The notes under the pieces are model-generated. The model ran no database searches, was not told the origin of the DNA, and saw only the letters and a program-made list of their open reading frames with translations. The translations under genes were made by a program, and so were the position numbers. This document shows, one piece after another, positions 36,457 through 45,132 of a stretch of DNA of 64,000 nt. Where the stretch lies: the NCBI GenBank assembly GCA_963757155.1, contig CAVWQS010000021.1, forward strand, positions 1 to 64,000, written 5' to 3'. The DNA is from DASXQK01 sp963757155 (GTDB taxonomy: Bacteria; Pseudomonadota; Alphaproteobacteria; Dongiales; Dongiaceae). The first letter of the stretch is position 1, and every line of letters starts with the position of its first letter.

Positions 36457-36992
36457 GATCGCGCCCGCTGCGTTGCGCGCCAGGCAAGCGCCTGCGCTTC
36501 GGTCTCGCGAACCCACGCCGCCTTTTCATCGGTATAGGCGCGTGAGTCCTCGGGATGAAGCGCGCGCGCCCGGCGCTTCTCTTTCTCATAGGCGCGGGCG
36601 GTCGCCGGATGGGCGCGCAGATAGTCTCTGAAAGCGATATGGCGCTCGACCTCGGGTGAATCCGCGCTGAAGAAATGGGCGTGGGCGAGGCGGTTGCCCG
36701 CCGCATCGCAGAGCGTGCAATAGCGCCGCCCGGCGATGCCGAATTCGCCATGCCAGTCATAGCCGAGCGCTTCGAGCCGGCCGCGCTCGGCGTCGAGTGC
36801 GGCCAGGCTGGTGACCAGGGGCATCAGATCGATGATCGGCTTGGCGGCCAGCCCCGGCACCGATGTCGAGCCGATATGATGGACGGTCACCAAGGTCGGG
36901 CCGAGCACCGCCAGCCGCTCGGCATGCTGGGCCGCCATTTGTGGCCAGGCGGGATCATAGGCAACAAGAACGACGGGAATCGGTGGCGCCAT
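36453..36992 (-). CDS. GrpB family protein (UPF0157)
   Basis: 179 aa, within the family's usual length. The nucleotidyltransferase-fold signature is clear: VTVHHIGSTSVPGLAAKPII followed by DLMPLV, then RRYCTLCDAAGNRLAHAHFF and HIAFRDYLRAHPATARAYEK. Its biochemical activity is not well established. It is convergent with the histidine phosphatase, overlapping by four bases. Confidence 0.9.
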   Translation of the reverse strand: MAPPIPVVLVAYDPAWPQMAAQHAERLAVLGPTLVTVHHIGSTSVPGLAAKPIIDLMPLVTSLAALDAERGRLEALGYDWHGEFGIAGRRYCTLCDAAGNRLAHAHFFSADSPEVERHIAFRDYLRAHPATARAYEKEKRRARALHPEDSRAYTDEKAAWVRETEAQALAWRATQRARS

Positions 36993-37037
36993 GCATTATT
37001 CTAGGAAGGGGGCAGGGCGAACTCAAACGGCCCTCTT

Positions 37038-37358
37038 TTAGCTTGGCCGCTTCACCACCTGGATCACGTCGAAGCCTTCGAAGACCGGATGGGAAATGGT
37101 GAGGGAGCGCCCCTGGCCGGCATCGCGGTGGGCGGCCCGAAAGGCTTCAGAGCGGGTCCATGCCTCGAAATCCGAGTGCGATTGCCAGACGGTGTGGGAG
37201 GCGTAGAGACAGTGATCCTCCGCCGCCGGCCCTTTGAGCAGATGGAATTCGACGAAACCGGGGACCTCGCTCAGATAGCTGTCGCGTTCGAGCCAGCGCG
37301 CCTCGAAGGCTGCCTCCTCTCCCTTGCGAACCTGGAAGCGATTCATGGCGATGAACAT
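37038..37358 (-). CDS. Heme-degrading monooxygenase-like protein (IsdG/HmuQ type)
   Basis: 106 aa ABM-fold protein. The start MFIAMNRFQVRKGEEAAFEA, the FERRW-like EARWLERDSYL, VPGFVEFHLLKG and SHTVWQSHSDFEAWTRSEAF match heme-oxygenase proteins of the HmuQ/HmuD/IsdG group, which release iron from heme. The upstream gene on the same strand and a Fur-type site before it support a role in heme-iron use. A quinone-type ABM enzyme remains an alternative. Confidence 0.72.
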   Translation of the reverse strand: MFIAMNRFQVRKGEEAAFEARWLERDSYLSEVPGFVEFHLLKGPAAEDHCLYASHTVWQSHSDFEAWTRSEAFRAAHRDAGQGRSLTISHPVFEGFDVIQVVKRPS

Positions 37359-37445
37359 GGGGGCGGCTCCTCAGCCTGCTTGGTCACGGGGCGGCAGGAT
37401 ACGCCGGATGGTCGCAAGCGGGCAGCCACCTCCTGGCAGAGGCAG

Positions 37446-37958
37446 CTAATGAACGAGAGCCAGGCCGCGTGAAGCATGGGCCGCCGGGGCCAGGCGGTGA
37501 AGGATGGCCGCCTCGGCATGGCGATGGGGAATGCGCAAATCTCCCTCGGCCATGACCAAGGCCAGGTCGCGGGCCGGAGCGAGGGCGATCCGCGCCGCGG
37601 CGGGCGGCAGCCAATCGGCCAGGATCGCCGCCGCGCTGCCGGTATCGCCCCGCTGCAGCAGCCCGACCAGCTGCAGCAGCCGGGCCTCGTCCTCCCCGAG
37701 ATAGGCGCAGCGCAGGCAGCGGACGTCGAGGCTGCGCCGTGCCGTGGCAGCCATGATCTGGAAGAGCGCGTCGAAGGCCGGGATCCCATCGCCGTCGATG
37801 CCGGCGCGAACGAAGTCCGGCCGCCAATCGGGGTGGCTGCCGGTGGGGTCGCGATAAGGCAAGGAGGCGAGCCGGGCCGAGGCGACGAGGAGAAGCTCGG
37901 CGGCGCCCAGTTCTTCCAGCGGGGTGTTCGCGGCGTAAACGGGCTGGGGCAGGTCCAT
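37446..37958 (-). CDS. Hypothetical protein in iron-regulated heme pair
   Basis: 170 aa, mostly helical, no signal peptide. It contains two cysteines in a short motif (VRCLRCAYLGEDEARLLQLV) and a His cluster near the end (IPHRHAEAAILHRLAPAAHA). I do not recognise the family. It begins about 50 bases after a Fur-type site and precedes the IsdG-like gene by about 90 bases on the same strand, so it probably belongs to iron or heme metabolism. Confidence 0.6.
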   Translation of the reverse strand: MDLPQPVYAANTPLEELGAAELLLVASARLASLPYRDPTGSHPDWRPDFVRAGIDGDGIPAFDALFQIMAATARRSLDVRCLRCAYLGEDEARLLQLVGLLQRGDTGSAAAILADWLPPAAARIALAPARDLALVMAEGDLRIPHRHAEAAILHRLAPAAHASRGLALVH

Positions 37959-38008
37959 GCCGATCTCCTCTCGTTGCGACGACGCGGGCAGCCTAGCGTG
38001 AGGTTATT

Positions 38009-38030
38009 GCGAATGCAAATCATTCTCATC
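38009..38030 (-). promoter_or_regulatory. Fur-type iron-regulation site
   Basis: GCGAATGCAAATCATTCTCA is close to the classic Fur box built on GATAAT/ATTATC hexamers (here AATGCAAATCATT, with CATTCTCAT). It lies about 50 bases upstream of the start at 37958, the expected operator position. A related alphaproteobacterial iron regulator could use it instead. Confidence 0.6.
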
Positions 38031-38148
38031 TAAGGAAGACCATCCGAAAGGGGGACCCGCGAACCGGGGCGCCACGAGATCGCGCCCTGATTCTTCTCCT
38101 CATCCCCGCGCCAAACGGGCATGCCTAACGGGGTTATTCAAATAGCGT

Positions 38149-38177
38149 TTGACATTTACGCGTTATGCGTATATACT
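38149..38177 (+). promoter_or_regulatory. Orphan consensus sigma-70 promoter with internal palindrome
   Basis: TTGACA (38149-38154) and TATACT (38172-38177) are separated by exactly 17 bases on the plus strand. Between them lies TACGC-GTTAT-GCGTA (38157-38171), an inverted repeat placed where a repressor would block polymerase. No plus-strand gene follows; transcription would run into the 3' end of the convergent SDR gene at 38264. Confidence 0.5.
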
Positions 38178-38263
38178 GTAAGTTTGAAATCGACGAGGCG
38201 ACGTGGCTGTTAATTCGCTGCAAAAACAGCGAGGACCGCCGGGAAAGCGGTTCCAGCGTTCGT

Positions 38264-39037
38264 TTAGGCCCAGCCCGCGTCCACCGTGAATTCCTGCGCC
38301 GTGCACATGCGGGAGTCGTCGGAGGCGAGGAAGAGGGCCATGCGGGCGAGGTCGACGGGCTGGATGCGGCCCTTCAGGCATTGCGCCGCGTCCAGCGCCT
38401 TCTCGGTCTCGGCGGTGACCCAGAGGGTGAGCTGGCGCTCGGTCATGACCCAGCCCGGCACCACGGTGTTGACCCGGATGCGGTCCTGGCCGAGGTCGCG
38501 GGCCATGCCGCGCGTCAGGCCATGGACGGCGGCCTTGGCGGTGGTATAGGCCGGCATGCCGCCCTGGGGGATCTTCCAGCTGATCGAGCCGAAATTGATG
38601 ATCGATCCGCCGCGGCGCTTGCGCATCTGCGGCACCACCGCCTGGATGGCGAAGAACATCGGGCGCAGGTTGGTCGCCATGCGCTCGTCCCAATAGTCGG
38701 GGGTGACGTCCTTCCAATCATGGCGCTGGTCATTGGCCGCGTTGTTGACCAGCGTGCCGATGGGCCCATGCGCCTTGCCCGCCTTCGCGATCGCCGCCTG
38801 AAGCGCCGGGATATCCCTAATGTCGCAAGGCATGAACAGAGGCGCCTTGCCGTGGCGCTTCTCGATCTGGCGGACCAGCTTCTCGCTCGCCTTCTCGTTG
38901 ATGTCCACGAAGGCGGTCTTGCTGCCCTGGTGGACGAAGCTTTCCACGATGGCGGCCCCGATGCCGGAGCCGCCGCCGGTGACGAAGACGCTCTGATCCC
39001 TGAGTCCGGGATGGCGGGCGAATGCCGACAGATCCAT
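38264..39037 (-). CDS. Short-chain dehydrogenase, likely sugar 1-dehydrogenase
   Basis: 257 aa. Classical SDR motifs: TGGGSGIG at residues 20-27, NNAAND, catalytic Ser in FGSISW and YTTAK, with VNTVVPGWVMTERQ and the ending CTAQEFTVDAGWA. It lies 17 bases after the IlvD/Edd dehydratase in the same operon, so it probably oxidises an aldose (galactose, arabinose or xylose) to the lactone that feeds the dehydratase. The exact sugar cannot be read from sequence. Confidence 0.83.
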   Translation of the reverse strand: MDLSAFARHPGLRDQSVFVTGGGSGIGAAIVESFVHQGSKTAFVDINEKASEKLVRQIEKRHGKAPLFMPCDIRDIPALQAAIAKAGKAHGPIGTLVNNAANDQRHDWKDVTPDYWDERMATNLRPMFFAIQAVVPQMRKRRGGSIINFGSISWKIPQGGMPAYTTAKAAVHGLTRGMARDLGQDRIRVNTVVPGWVMTERQLTLWVTAETEKALDAAQCLKGRIQPVDLARMALFLASDDSRMCTAQEFTVDAGWA

Positions 39038-39054
39038 GATTTGCCCTCAGCCGC

Positions 39055-40798
39055 TCAGTGAGATTCCCGGGGGACCTCGGCGCCGCGGCAGCCGACGAGG
39101 AAGTCGAGGTCGCAGCCCTGATCGGCCTGGTTGACATGGCTGACATAGAGCTTCTTGTAGCCGCCGCTGGGAAGCGCCGGCGCCTTCCAATCCTTGAGCC
39201 GGCGCTGAATCTCGGCGTCATCGACCAGCAGCTTCAGGCTGCGCTTGGGCACGTCGAGCTCGATCATGTCGCCGTCCTGCACGATGGCCAGCGGCCCGCC
39301 GGCCGCGGCTTCCGGGGCGGCATGGAGCACGACCGTGCCATAGGCGGTCCCGCTCATCCGCGCATCGGAGATGCGGACCATGTCGGTGATGCCCTTCTTC
39401 AGGATCTTCTCGGGCAGCGGCATATTGCCGACCTCGGCGATGCCCGGATAGCCCTTGGGCCCGCAGTTCTTCAGCACCATGACGCAGGTCTCGTCGATAT
39501 CGAGGGCGGGATCGTCCACCCGCGCCTTGAAATGCTCGATGCTGTCGAAGACGACGGCGCGGCCGCGATGGACCATCAGCGCCGGCGTCGCCGCCGAGGG
39601 CTTCAGCACGGCACCCCGCGGCGCCAGATTGCCGCGCAGCACGGCGATGCCGCCCTCCGCTGTCAGGGCCTTCTCGAAGGGCCGGATGACCTCGTCGTTC
39701 CAGCAGGGTGCGTCCTTGTTGTTCTGCCAGATGGTATTGCCATTGGCGGTGAGGGCGTCCTTGTGCAGCAGATCCGCCTCGCCCAGGCGCCGGATCACCG
39801 CCGGCAGCCCGCCGGCATAATAGAAGTCCTCCATCAGGAAGCGGCCCGAGGGCATCAGGTCGACGATGGTGGGCACGCCCCGGCCCATCCGATCCCAATC
39901 GTCCAGAGAGAGATCGACGCCGACGCGCCCGGCAAGCGCCAGCAGATGGATGACCGCATTGGTCGAGCCGCCGATGGCGCCGTTGACGCGGATGGCGTTC
40001 TCGAAGGCCTGCTTGGTGAGAATCTTCGAAAGCTTCAGATCCTCGCGCACCATCTCGACGATGCGCCGTCCTGCCAGGCGGGCCAGAAGGTTGCGGCGGG
40101 AATTGACGGCGGGGATGGCGGCGTTATGCGGCAGGCCGACGCCGAGGGATTCCACCATGGAGGCCATGGTCGAGGCCGTGCCCATGGTCATGCAATGGCC
40201 GGGGGAGCGCGACATGGCGCCCTCGGCCTCCTGGAATTCGGCCAGCGACATGCGGCCGCCGCGCACCTCCTCGGAGAATTGCCAGACGGCGGTGCCCGAG
40301 CCGATCAGCTGATTGCGGTAATGGCCGTTCAGCATCGGGCCGCCGGAGACGCAGAGGGTGGGCAGGTCGCAGCTCGAGGCGCCCATCAGCAAGCGCGGGC
40401 GTGGTCTTGTCGCAGCCGACCAGCAGGATCACGCCGTCCATGGGATTGGCGCGGATCGATTCCTCGACATCCATGCTGGCGAGATTGCGGAACAGCATGG
40501 AGGTGGGGCGCAGATTGGTCTCGCCCAGGCTCATGACCGGGAATTCGAAAGGAGTCCCGCCGGCGTCCAGCACGCCCTTCTTCACCTGCTCGGCGATGGT
40601 GCGGAAATGGGCGTTGCAGGGGGTGAGCTCGGAGAAGGTGTTGCAGATCCCGATCACCGGCCGTCCGTCGAAGGTATCGTCGGGCAGGCCCTGGTTCTTC
40701 ATCCAGCTGCGGTGGATGAAGCCATCGCGCGTCGCGCCGCCAAACCAATGTTGCGAGCGCAGCTTCTTCGTCTTGTTGGTCACCCTATCGTCCGGCAT
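39055..40798 (-). CDS. IlvD/Edd family sugar-acid dehydratase, arabonate/galactonate type (frameshifted)
   Basis: About 580 aa, the family length. It begins RSQHWFGGATRDGFIHRSWM, as in L-arabonate dehydratases. Cluster cysteines appear in ICNTFSELTPCNAH, LLVGCDKTTPALL and the later GHCMTMGTASTMASM. At about 40401 the DNA reads GCGCTTGCTGATGGGC, one T too many; without it the frame gives TTPALLMGASSCDLPTL. The Fe-S enzyme converts an aldonate to its 2-keto-3-deoxy acid. Next to DgoK and DgoA, D-galactonate is the likeliest substrate; several arabonate dehydratases also accept it. The first 14 bases overlap the GntR gene. Confidence 0.85.
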
Positions 40799-41585
40799 GT
40801 GGTCGTCCGCCCTTGCTCTTGTCTGAGGTTGCTGTGGATTTTGCGGCGCCCTCCGCGGGCGCCCCTTGCTCTAGTCCGATGACCCGGTCGGTATCGCTGA
40901 GCAGCCGCCGGGCCGCCATGCGCGCCGCCGAGGGCCGGTTGAGCCGGACCGCGCGCAGGATATCTTCATGCAGCGACAGCGCCGAGCGCATATCCTCGTT
41001 ATGGGTCGCCGTATAGTCGAACATATGGCTGAGGGCGGATTCGATGACGAATCCCAAGGGGACCAGAAGCTCATTGCCCGCCGCCGCCAGGATCGCCAGA
41101 TGGAAGCGCACATCGGCGGCATTCCAGGCAGTGACGGAATCCGCCAGCCGCATATCCACGAAGGCCGCCTCGATATCGGCGAGCTGCTCGGGGGTGTGGT
41201 TCGAGGCGGCAAGGGCGGCAGCCTCGGGCTCGAGAATGCGGCGCACCTGCTGCACGCTGGCGAGAAAATGACGGTAGTCGGTGGCGGCGCAGTACCAGGC
41301 GAGCACGTCGCGGTCGAGCAGGTTCCAGCTGCTGCGCGGCTGCACCCGGGAGCCGATCTTGGGTCGCGAGACGATGAGGCCCTTGGCCATCAGCATCTTG
41401 ATGGCCTCGCGCACCGCGGTCCGGCTGACGCCGAAGCTGCGGCCCCATTCCGCCTCGCGCGGCAGGAGAGAGCCCGGCGCGAACTCGCCCTTCAGGATGC
41501 GCGCGCCGATGTCCTGCGCCAGAATGTGGTGCAGATTTTCACGGTGCAACTCGGCCCGTCTGGGAAGGCTCGTCTTTTTCTGCAT
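40785..41585 (-). CDS. FadR-subfamily GntR regulator of sugar-acid genes
   Basis: 266 aa. N-terminal winged helix (GSLLPREAEWGRSFGVSRTA, then VREAIKMLMAKGLIVSRPKI) and a C-terminal FCD ligand domain (RILEPEAAALAASNHT, VRFHLAILAAAGNELL and ALSLHEDILRAVRLNRPSAA) with the metal-binding His positions. It resembles DgoR-type repressors. It is divergent from dgoK across an intergenic palindrome of the FadR-type consensus, and is the first gene of the operon with the dehydratase and SDR. Autoregulation and derepression by the sugar acid are likely but inferred. Confidence 0.87.
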   Translation of the reverse strand: MQKKTSLPRRAELHRENLHHILAQDIGARILKGEFAPGSLLPREAEWGRSFGVSRTAVREAIKMLMAKGLIVSRPKIGSRVQPRSSWNLLDRDVLAWYCAATDYRHFLASVQQVRRILEPEAAALAASNHTPEQLADIEAAFVDMRLADSVTAWNAADVRFHLAILAAAGNELLVPLGFVIESALSHMFDYTATHNEDMRSALSLHEDILRAVRLNRPSAARMAARRLLSDTDRVIGLEQGAPAEGAAKSTATSDKSKGGRPHAGR

Positions 41586-41661
41586 CGCTCTCGCCCGGCG
41601 CTCTTGGTATGGCCGGCTGGATTTGCCTATATTCTAGGCCAAGGCGCATTGCTGATCCATC

Positions 41662-41676
41662 TTTTGTATGACAAAA
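41662..41676. promoter_or_regulatory. FadR-type GntR operator
   Basis: TTTTGT-ATG-ACAAAA is a perfect 6-bp inverted repeat with a 3-base centre. It fits the FadR-subfamily consensus TNGTNNNACNA exactly. It lies between the divergent GntR gene and dgoK, 67 bases before the dgoK start. Confidence 0.75.
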
Positions 41677-41742
41677 TTGGACCATTCGCGCCAAGACCTG
41701 CGCGTCCCGGACCCCTGCCATTTCCAGCGCGACCAGCCCGCC

Positions 41743-42693
41743 ATGAGCCGAGACATCTCCTGCATCCTCGCCGATTGGGGCACCACCAATCTGCGCGCCT
41801 GGGCGCTCGGCAGCGATGGTGCCGCGATCGACCATCGCGGCCAGGGCGGCGGCCTGCTTTCCGTCAAGGACCGGCGCTTCGCCGAGAGCTTCGCCGCCTT
41901 CTGCGGCGATTGGCTCGATGCGGGCCGGCCCGTCCCGGCCGTTCTCAGCGGCATGGTGGGCAGCAAGCTGGGCTGGAAGGAGGCGCCCTATCTGACGGCG
42001 CCGGTGGCGCTTGCCGATATCGGCCGGCAGCTCTGCTTCGTCGACGATATTCCCGGCGCTTCGGTCTGGATCGTGCCGGGTGTGCGCCTCGATGACCCGG
42101 CCCAGCCGGAGGTCATGCGCGGCGAGGAGGCCCAGATCCTGGGGGCGCTCGCCATGCTCGGGCGCGACGGCGGCGTCTTCCTTCTGCCCGGGACTCATGC
42201 CAAATGGGCGATCGTCGAGGCCGGGCGCCTCATCGCCTTCCGAACCTATATGACCGGCGAGATCTATGGCCTGTTGCGCGGCGCCGGCACCATCGGCCAG
42301 CTGATCGAGGGCGACGCGCGCGATCCCGCCGCCTTTCGGCGCGGGGTCGAGCGGAGTCGCTCGCCCGACGCCGCCAATCTGCTCCATAGCCTTTTCTCCG
42401 TGCGGACCCTGGGCCTCCTCGGCGGGGTGCCGCGATCCGGCCTGGCGAGCTATCTCTCCGGCCTCTTGATCGGCGCCGAGCTGCAGGATGGCGCGCGCTG
42501 GCTCGAAGCCCGTGGCCTGACGCGCAGGCTCACCCTCATCGGCTCGCCGGAGATGATCGAGGCCTATGGCGCCGCGGCCGAGCTCTGCAGCCTCGGGCAG
42601 ACCAGCCTCGAGAGCTCTGCGATCCTGCCCGGGGCCCTGTTCGCCATCGCACGCGCAGCCGGGCTCGTCGCCGACCCGGCCGGGAGGAGGTGA
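41743..42693 (+). CDS. dgoK: 2-dehydro-3-deoxygalactonokinase
   Basis: 316 aa. The DgoK signature CILADWGTTNLRAWAL opens the protein, followed by VLSGMVGSKLGWKEAPY, VRLDDPAQPEVMRGEEAQIL, FLLPGTHAKWAIVEAGRLIA and TYMTGEIYGLL. It phosphorylates 2-keto-3-deoxygalactonate at C6 in the De Ley-Doudoroff pathway. ATG 41743 is preferred to the upstream GTG-type frame at 41668, which overlaps the operator. The aldolase gene starts three bases after its stop. Confidence 0.92.
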   Translation: MSRDISCILADWGTTNLRAWALGSDGAAIDHRGQGGGLLSVKDRRFAESFAAFCGDWLDAGRPVPAVLSGMVGSKLGWKEAPYLTAPVALADIGRQLCFVDDIPGASVWIVPGVRLDDPAQPEVMRGEEAQILGALAMLGRDGGVFLLPGTHAKWAIVEAGRLIAFRTYMTGEIYGLLRGAGTIGQLIEGDARDPAAFRRGVERSRSPDAANLLHSLFSVRTLGLLGGVPRSGLASYLSGLLIGAELQDGARWLEARGLTRRLTLIGSPEMIEAYGAAAELCSLGQTSLESSAILPGALFAIARAAGLVADPAGRR

Positions 42694-42696
42694 CCC

Positions 42697-43317
42697 ATGC
42701 TGCGTGAATTGCTCCAGGAGCTTCCCCTCATCGCCATCCTGCGCGGGATCCGGCCGGAGGAGATGCCCGCCGCCGCCGATGCCCTGATGACGGCGGGCTT
42801 CCGCATCCTCGAAGTGCCCCTCAACAGCCCTCGGCCGCTCGAGAGCATCCGCTATCTGGCGGGGCGGGAGGGGTTGCTCTCCGGGGCCGGCACGGTGCTC
42901 ACGTCAGCGGATGTCGAGGCCGTGGCCGCGGCGGGCGGCCGGCTGGTGGTGGCGCCCAATGCCGATGCCGAGGTCATCGCCGCCGCCAAGCGCCTTGGCC
43001 TGACGGCGCTGCCCGGCGTGGCGACCCCGACGGAGGCCTTTGCCGCTCTCAAGGCCGGCGCCGATGGGCTGAAGATGTTTCCCGCCGAGCTGATGCCGCC
43101 CAAGGCGATCAAGGCTTGGCGTGCCGTGCTGCCCGCCGGGACGCTGCTGCTGCCTGTGGGCGGGATCAACCCCGAGACCATGGCCGACTATCTCGCCGCC
43201 GGCGCCGACGGCTTCGGCCTGGGCTCGGCCCTCTATAAGCCGGGCATGCCCGCGTCAGAGCTGGGCGAGCGTGCCCGGGCCTTCGTGGCCGCCTATCGGG
43301 CGCTGCGTCCGCGGTAG
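42697..43317 (+). CDS. dgoA: 2-dehydro-3-deoxy-6-phosphogalactonate aldolase
   Basis: 206 aa TIM-barrel class I aldolase. LIAILRGIRPEE and ILEVPLNSPRPLESI hold the catalytic Glu. GAGTVLTSADVEAVAAAGGR follows, and the Schiff-base Lys lies in GADGLKMFPAELMPP. LPVGGINPETMADYLAAGAD is the phosphate site. It splits the DgoK product into pyruvate and glyceraldehyde 3-phosphate, the last step of the pathway. It is co-transcribed with dgoK. Confidence 0.93.
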   Translation: MLRELLQELPLIAILRGIRPEEMPAAADALMTAGFRILEVPLNSPRPLESIRYLAGREGLLSGAGTVLTSADVEAVAAAGGRLVVAPNADAEVIAAAKRLGLTALPGVATPTEAFAALKAGADGLKMFPAELMPPKAIKAWRAVLPAGTLLLPVGGINPETMADYLAAGADGFGLGSALYKPGMPASELGERARAFVAAYRALRPR

Positions 43318-43324
43318 CTCGCCG

Positions 43325-43993
43325 CTAGGGCCGGCCCAGCGGCGTCGCGAGGTAGCAGCCGAACTCCTTGGGAAAATCGACGGAGACCCGGGCATGGACG
43401 CGGCCCTGGCGGTCGAGGAATTCCGCGTGGTCGTCATGGGGCACGATGGCGCCATGCCAGATATTGGGATGGATATAGAGACCGCGTTTGCCGTCGCACC
43501 AGAAGGTGGTGAATTTCTCCGGCGTCACATCGTCGCCGGGCAGCGCCAGGGGCACCACGAAGCTCTGGCCCTTGAGCGGGTGGAAGAGCTGCCCGCCATC
43601 GGGATGATAATTGGCTCGCCAGATCAGGGCGCGCTCCCGCGGCTTGCCGGCACCGCTGCTGGCGGCCTCCTCCGGCCAGTTGCTCCAGCCGAAGAGATAG
43701 CTGTCGCCCACCGCATTGTTGCGGGCGTAGAGGGTCTCGCCCTTCCACCAGAATTCGAACAATCCCGAGGTCACCCCGCCCTGATCGCCGGAGTTCAGAT
43801 CGATGGGACGCCACCCCTGGGCCGGCCAGCGCATGATCTCGATGGGAAAGGTCTCCGGCTCGTCGACCAGGCAGCCATAGCCTTCGAGGCTGGCGTTGCT
43901 GGCCACCACCAGCGGCGCCACATGCTCGCGCCGAACCCCCGTGGTCGGCACATAGGCGATTTCCTTGGTGATTTCCTCGAGATCCAGATCCAT
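43325..43993 (-). CDS. Ureidoglycolate lyase-like (AllA) cupin protein
   Basis: 222 aa. The C-terminal half resembles the AllA cupin fold: YHPDGGQLFHPLKGQSFVVP, TTFWCDGKRGLYIHPNIWHG, HDDHAEFLDRQGRVHARVSV. The N-terminal part (EEITKEIAYVPTTGVRREHV) fits the family. Start ATG 43993 is used because upstream residues look non-coding. It is convergent to dgoA. No purine or allantoin genes adjoin it, so a role on another ureido or sugar-derived substrate is possible. The assignment is to family level only. Confidence 0.65.
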   Translation of the reverse strand: MDLDLEEITKEIAYVPTTGVRREHVAPLVVASNASLEGYGCLVDEPETFPIEIMRWPAQGWRPIDLNSGDQGGVTSGLFEFWWKGETLYARNNAVGDSYLFGWSNWPEEAASSGAGKPRERALIWRANYHPDGGQLFHPLKGQSFVVPLALPGDDVTPEKFTTFWCDGKRGLYIHPNIWHGAIVPHDDHAEFLDRQGRVHARVSVDFPKEFGCYLATPLGRP

Positions 43994-44118
43994 GACCTTC
44001 CCCCTGTTCTCCGTCGCCAGCTTAACCCATCGTGGTGCCGCTGGGGATGCGCGATCTTCGCCGGGAGGGGAGCAGGTTCCGTGCTGCGCGAACATGCTCT
44101 AAGGTCCGAAGCCTGATC

Positions 44119-45011
44119 ATGACTCCGGCACCCGCGATCTCGGTCGTCCTTCCCACCCACAATCGCGCCGGCCTCCTGCCCCGCGCGCTGGCGAGCGTGC
44201 TGGCGCAGACATGCGACGAGGCCTTCGAGGTGATCGTGATCGATGACGGCTCCGGCGACGGCACCGCCGCTTATCTCGCCGCCATCGCCGATCCGCGCCT
44301 CAAGGTGCTGCGCAACGAGACCGCGCAGGGGGCGGCCGCGGCGCGCAATCGCGGACTGGCGGCGGCCGGCGCTCCGGTGACCGCCTTCCTGGACGATGAC
44401 GACGAGCTGCTGCCGGGTTTCCTCACCGCGAGCTTGACGGCCCATCGTCAGGCGCCCGTGCCCGATCTCTGCTGGACCGGGGTGCTCTATGCCTTGCCCG
44501 ACGGGCGGGAAGAGGTGGAGCGCTGGGAGCGCTGGTCGGGTTCGCAGCACTTCGTCATTCGTCTGGCCGGGTGCTGCGGAATCTCCTTCCGCACGGAAGC
44601 GCTGCGCGGCCTCGGCGGTTTCGATCCTGCCTTCGCCATCTCCGAGGACACGGATCTCTTCATGCGGCTGGTGGAGGCGGGGGGAAGCTGGCGCTGTCTG
44701 CCGCAGCCCCTGATCAAGGTGCATGCCCAGTCCGATGCCAGCCTCAGCCGCTCGGCCGATGCGGCCCGCCATATCGACCATCTGCAGCGCCTGATCGCCC
44801 GACACCGGCATTGGTCGATTCCGACCCTGCCATCTGGCGGCGCTGCCACAGCTCGCTGGCGATGCATTTCTATCGCGCCGGGCGCCTCGGCGAGGCGCGG
44901 GGCGAGCTCTTCCGCCTGCTGGCCCGCCCCCGCTGCCTGGCCATCGCGCTCGAGATCGTCGCGCGTTTCGAGATCAAGCGCGGCTTGCTCTTCCGCCGGG
45001 CGAAGGGCTAA
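44119..45011 (+). CDS. GT-A family-2 glycosyltransferase (frameshifted near C-terminus)
   Basis: About 297 aa. ISVVLPTHNRAGLLPRALAS, VIVIDDGSGDGTAAYL, GAAAARNRGLAAAGAPVTAF and LDDDDELLPGF give the nucleotide-sugar and DxD sites, and ISEDTDLFMRLVEAG the catalytic acid region. After RHRHWS near 44818 one base is missing (TCGATTCC); the next frame continues DPAIWRRCHSSLAMHFYRAG and ends RRAKG. Cytoplasmic, soluble; likely transfers sugar to a surface glycan. ATG 44119 precedes the conserved strand directly. Confidence 0.8.
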
Positions 45012-45132
45012 AATCCAGCCATGACGACGGCTTTCCTATCCCTTGGCGGGACGCGAATTAGCCGCCAGGCGTCCATTGGGCGCCTGGTTGCTTCTGCTCG
45101 CGTCGATAACCCCGTCCAGGATTTGGAATGCC

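Noticed and set aside
39058..40536. 492-codon plus-strand frame opposite the dehydratase
   Set aside because: Antisense shadow; the minus strand carries the conserved IlvD/Edd residues.
41604..41633. dgoK promoter boxes (TTGGTA-N18-TATATT)
   Set aside because: Position is plausible, but the -35 match is weak and several alternatives exist, so I did not annotate it.
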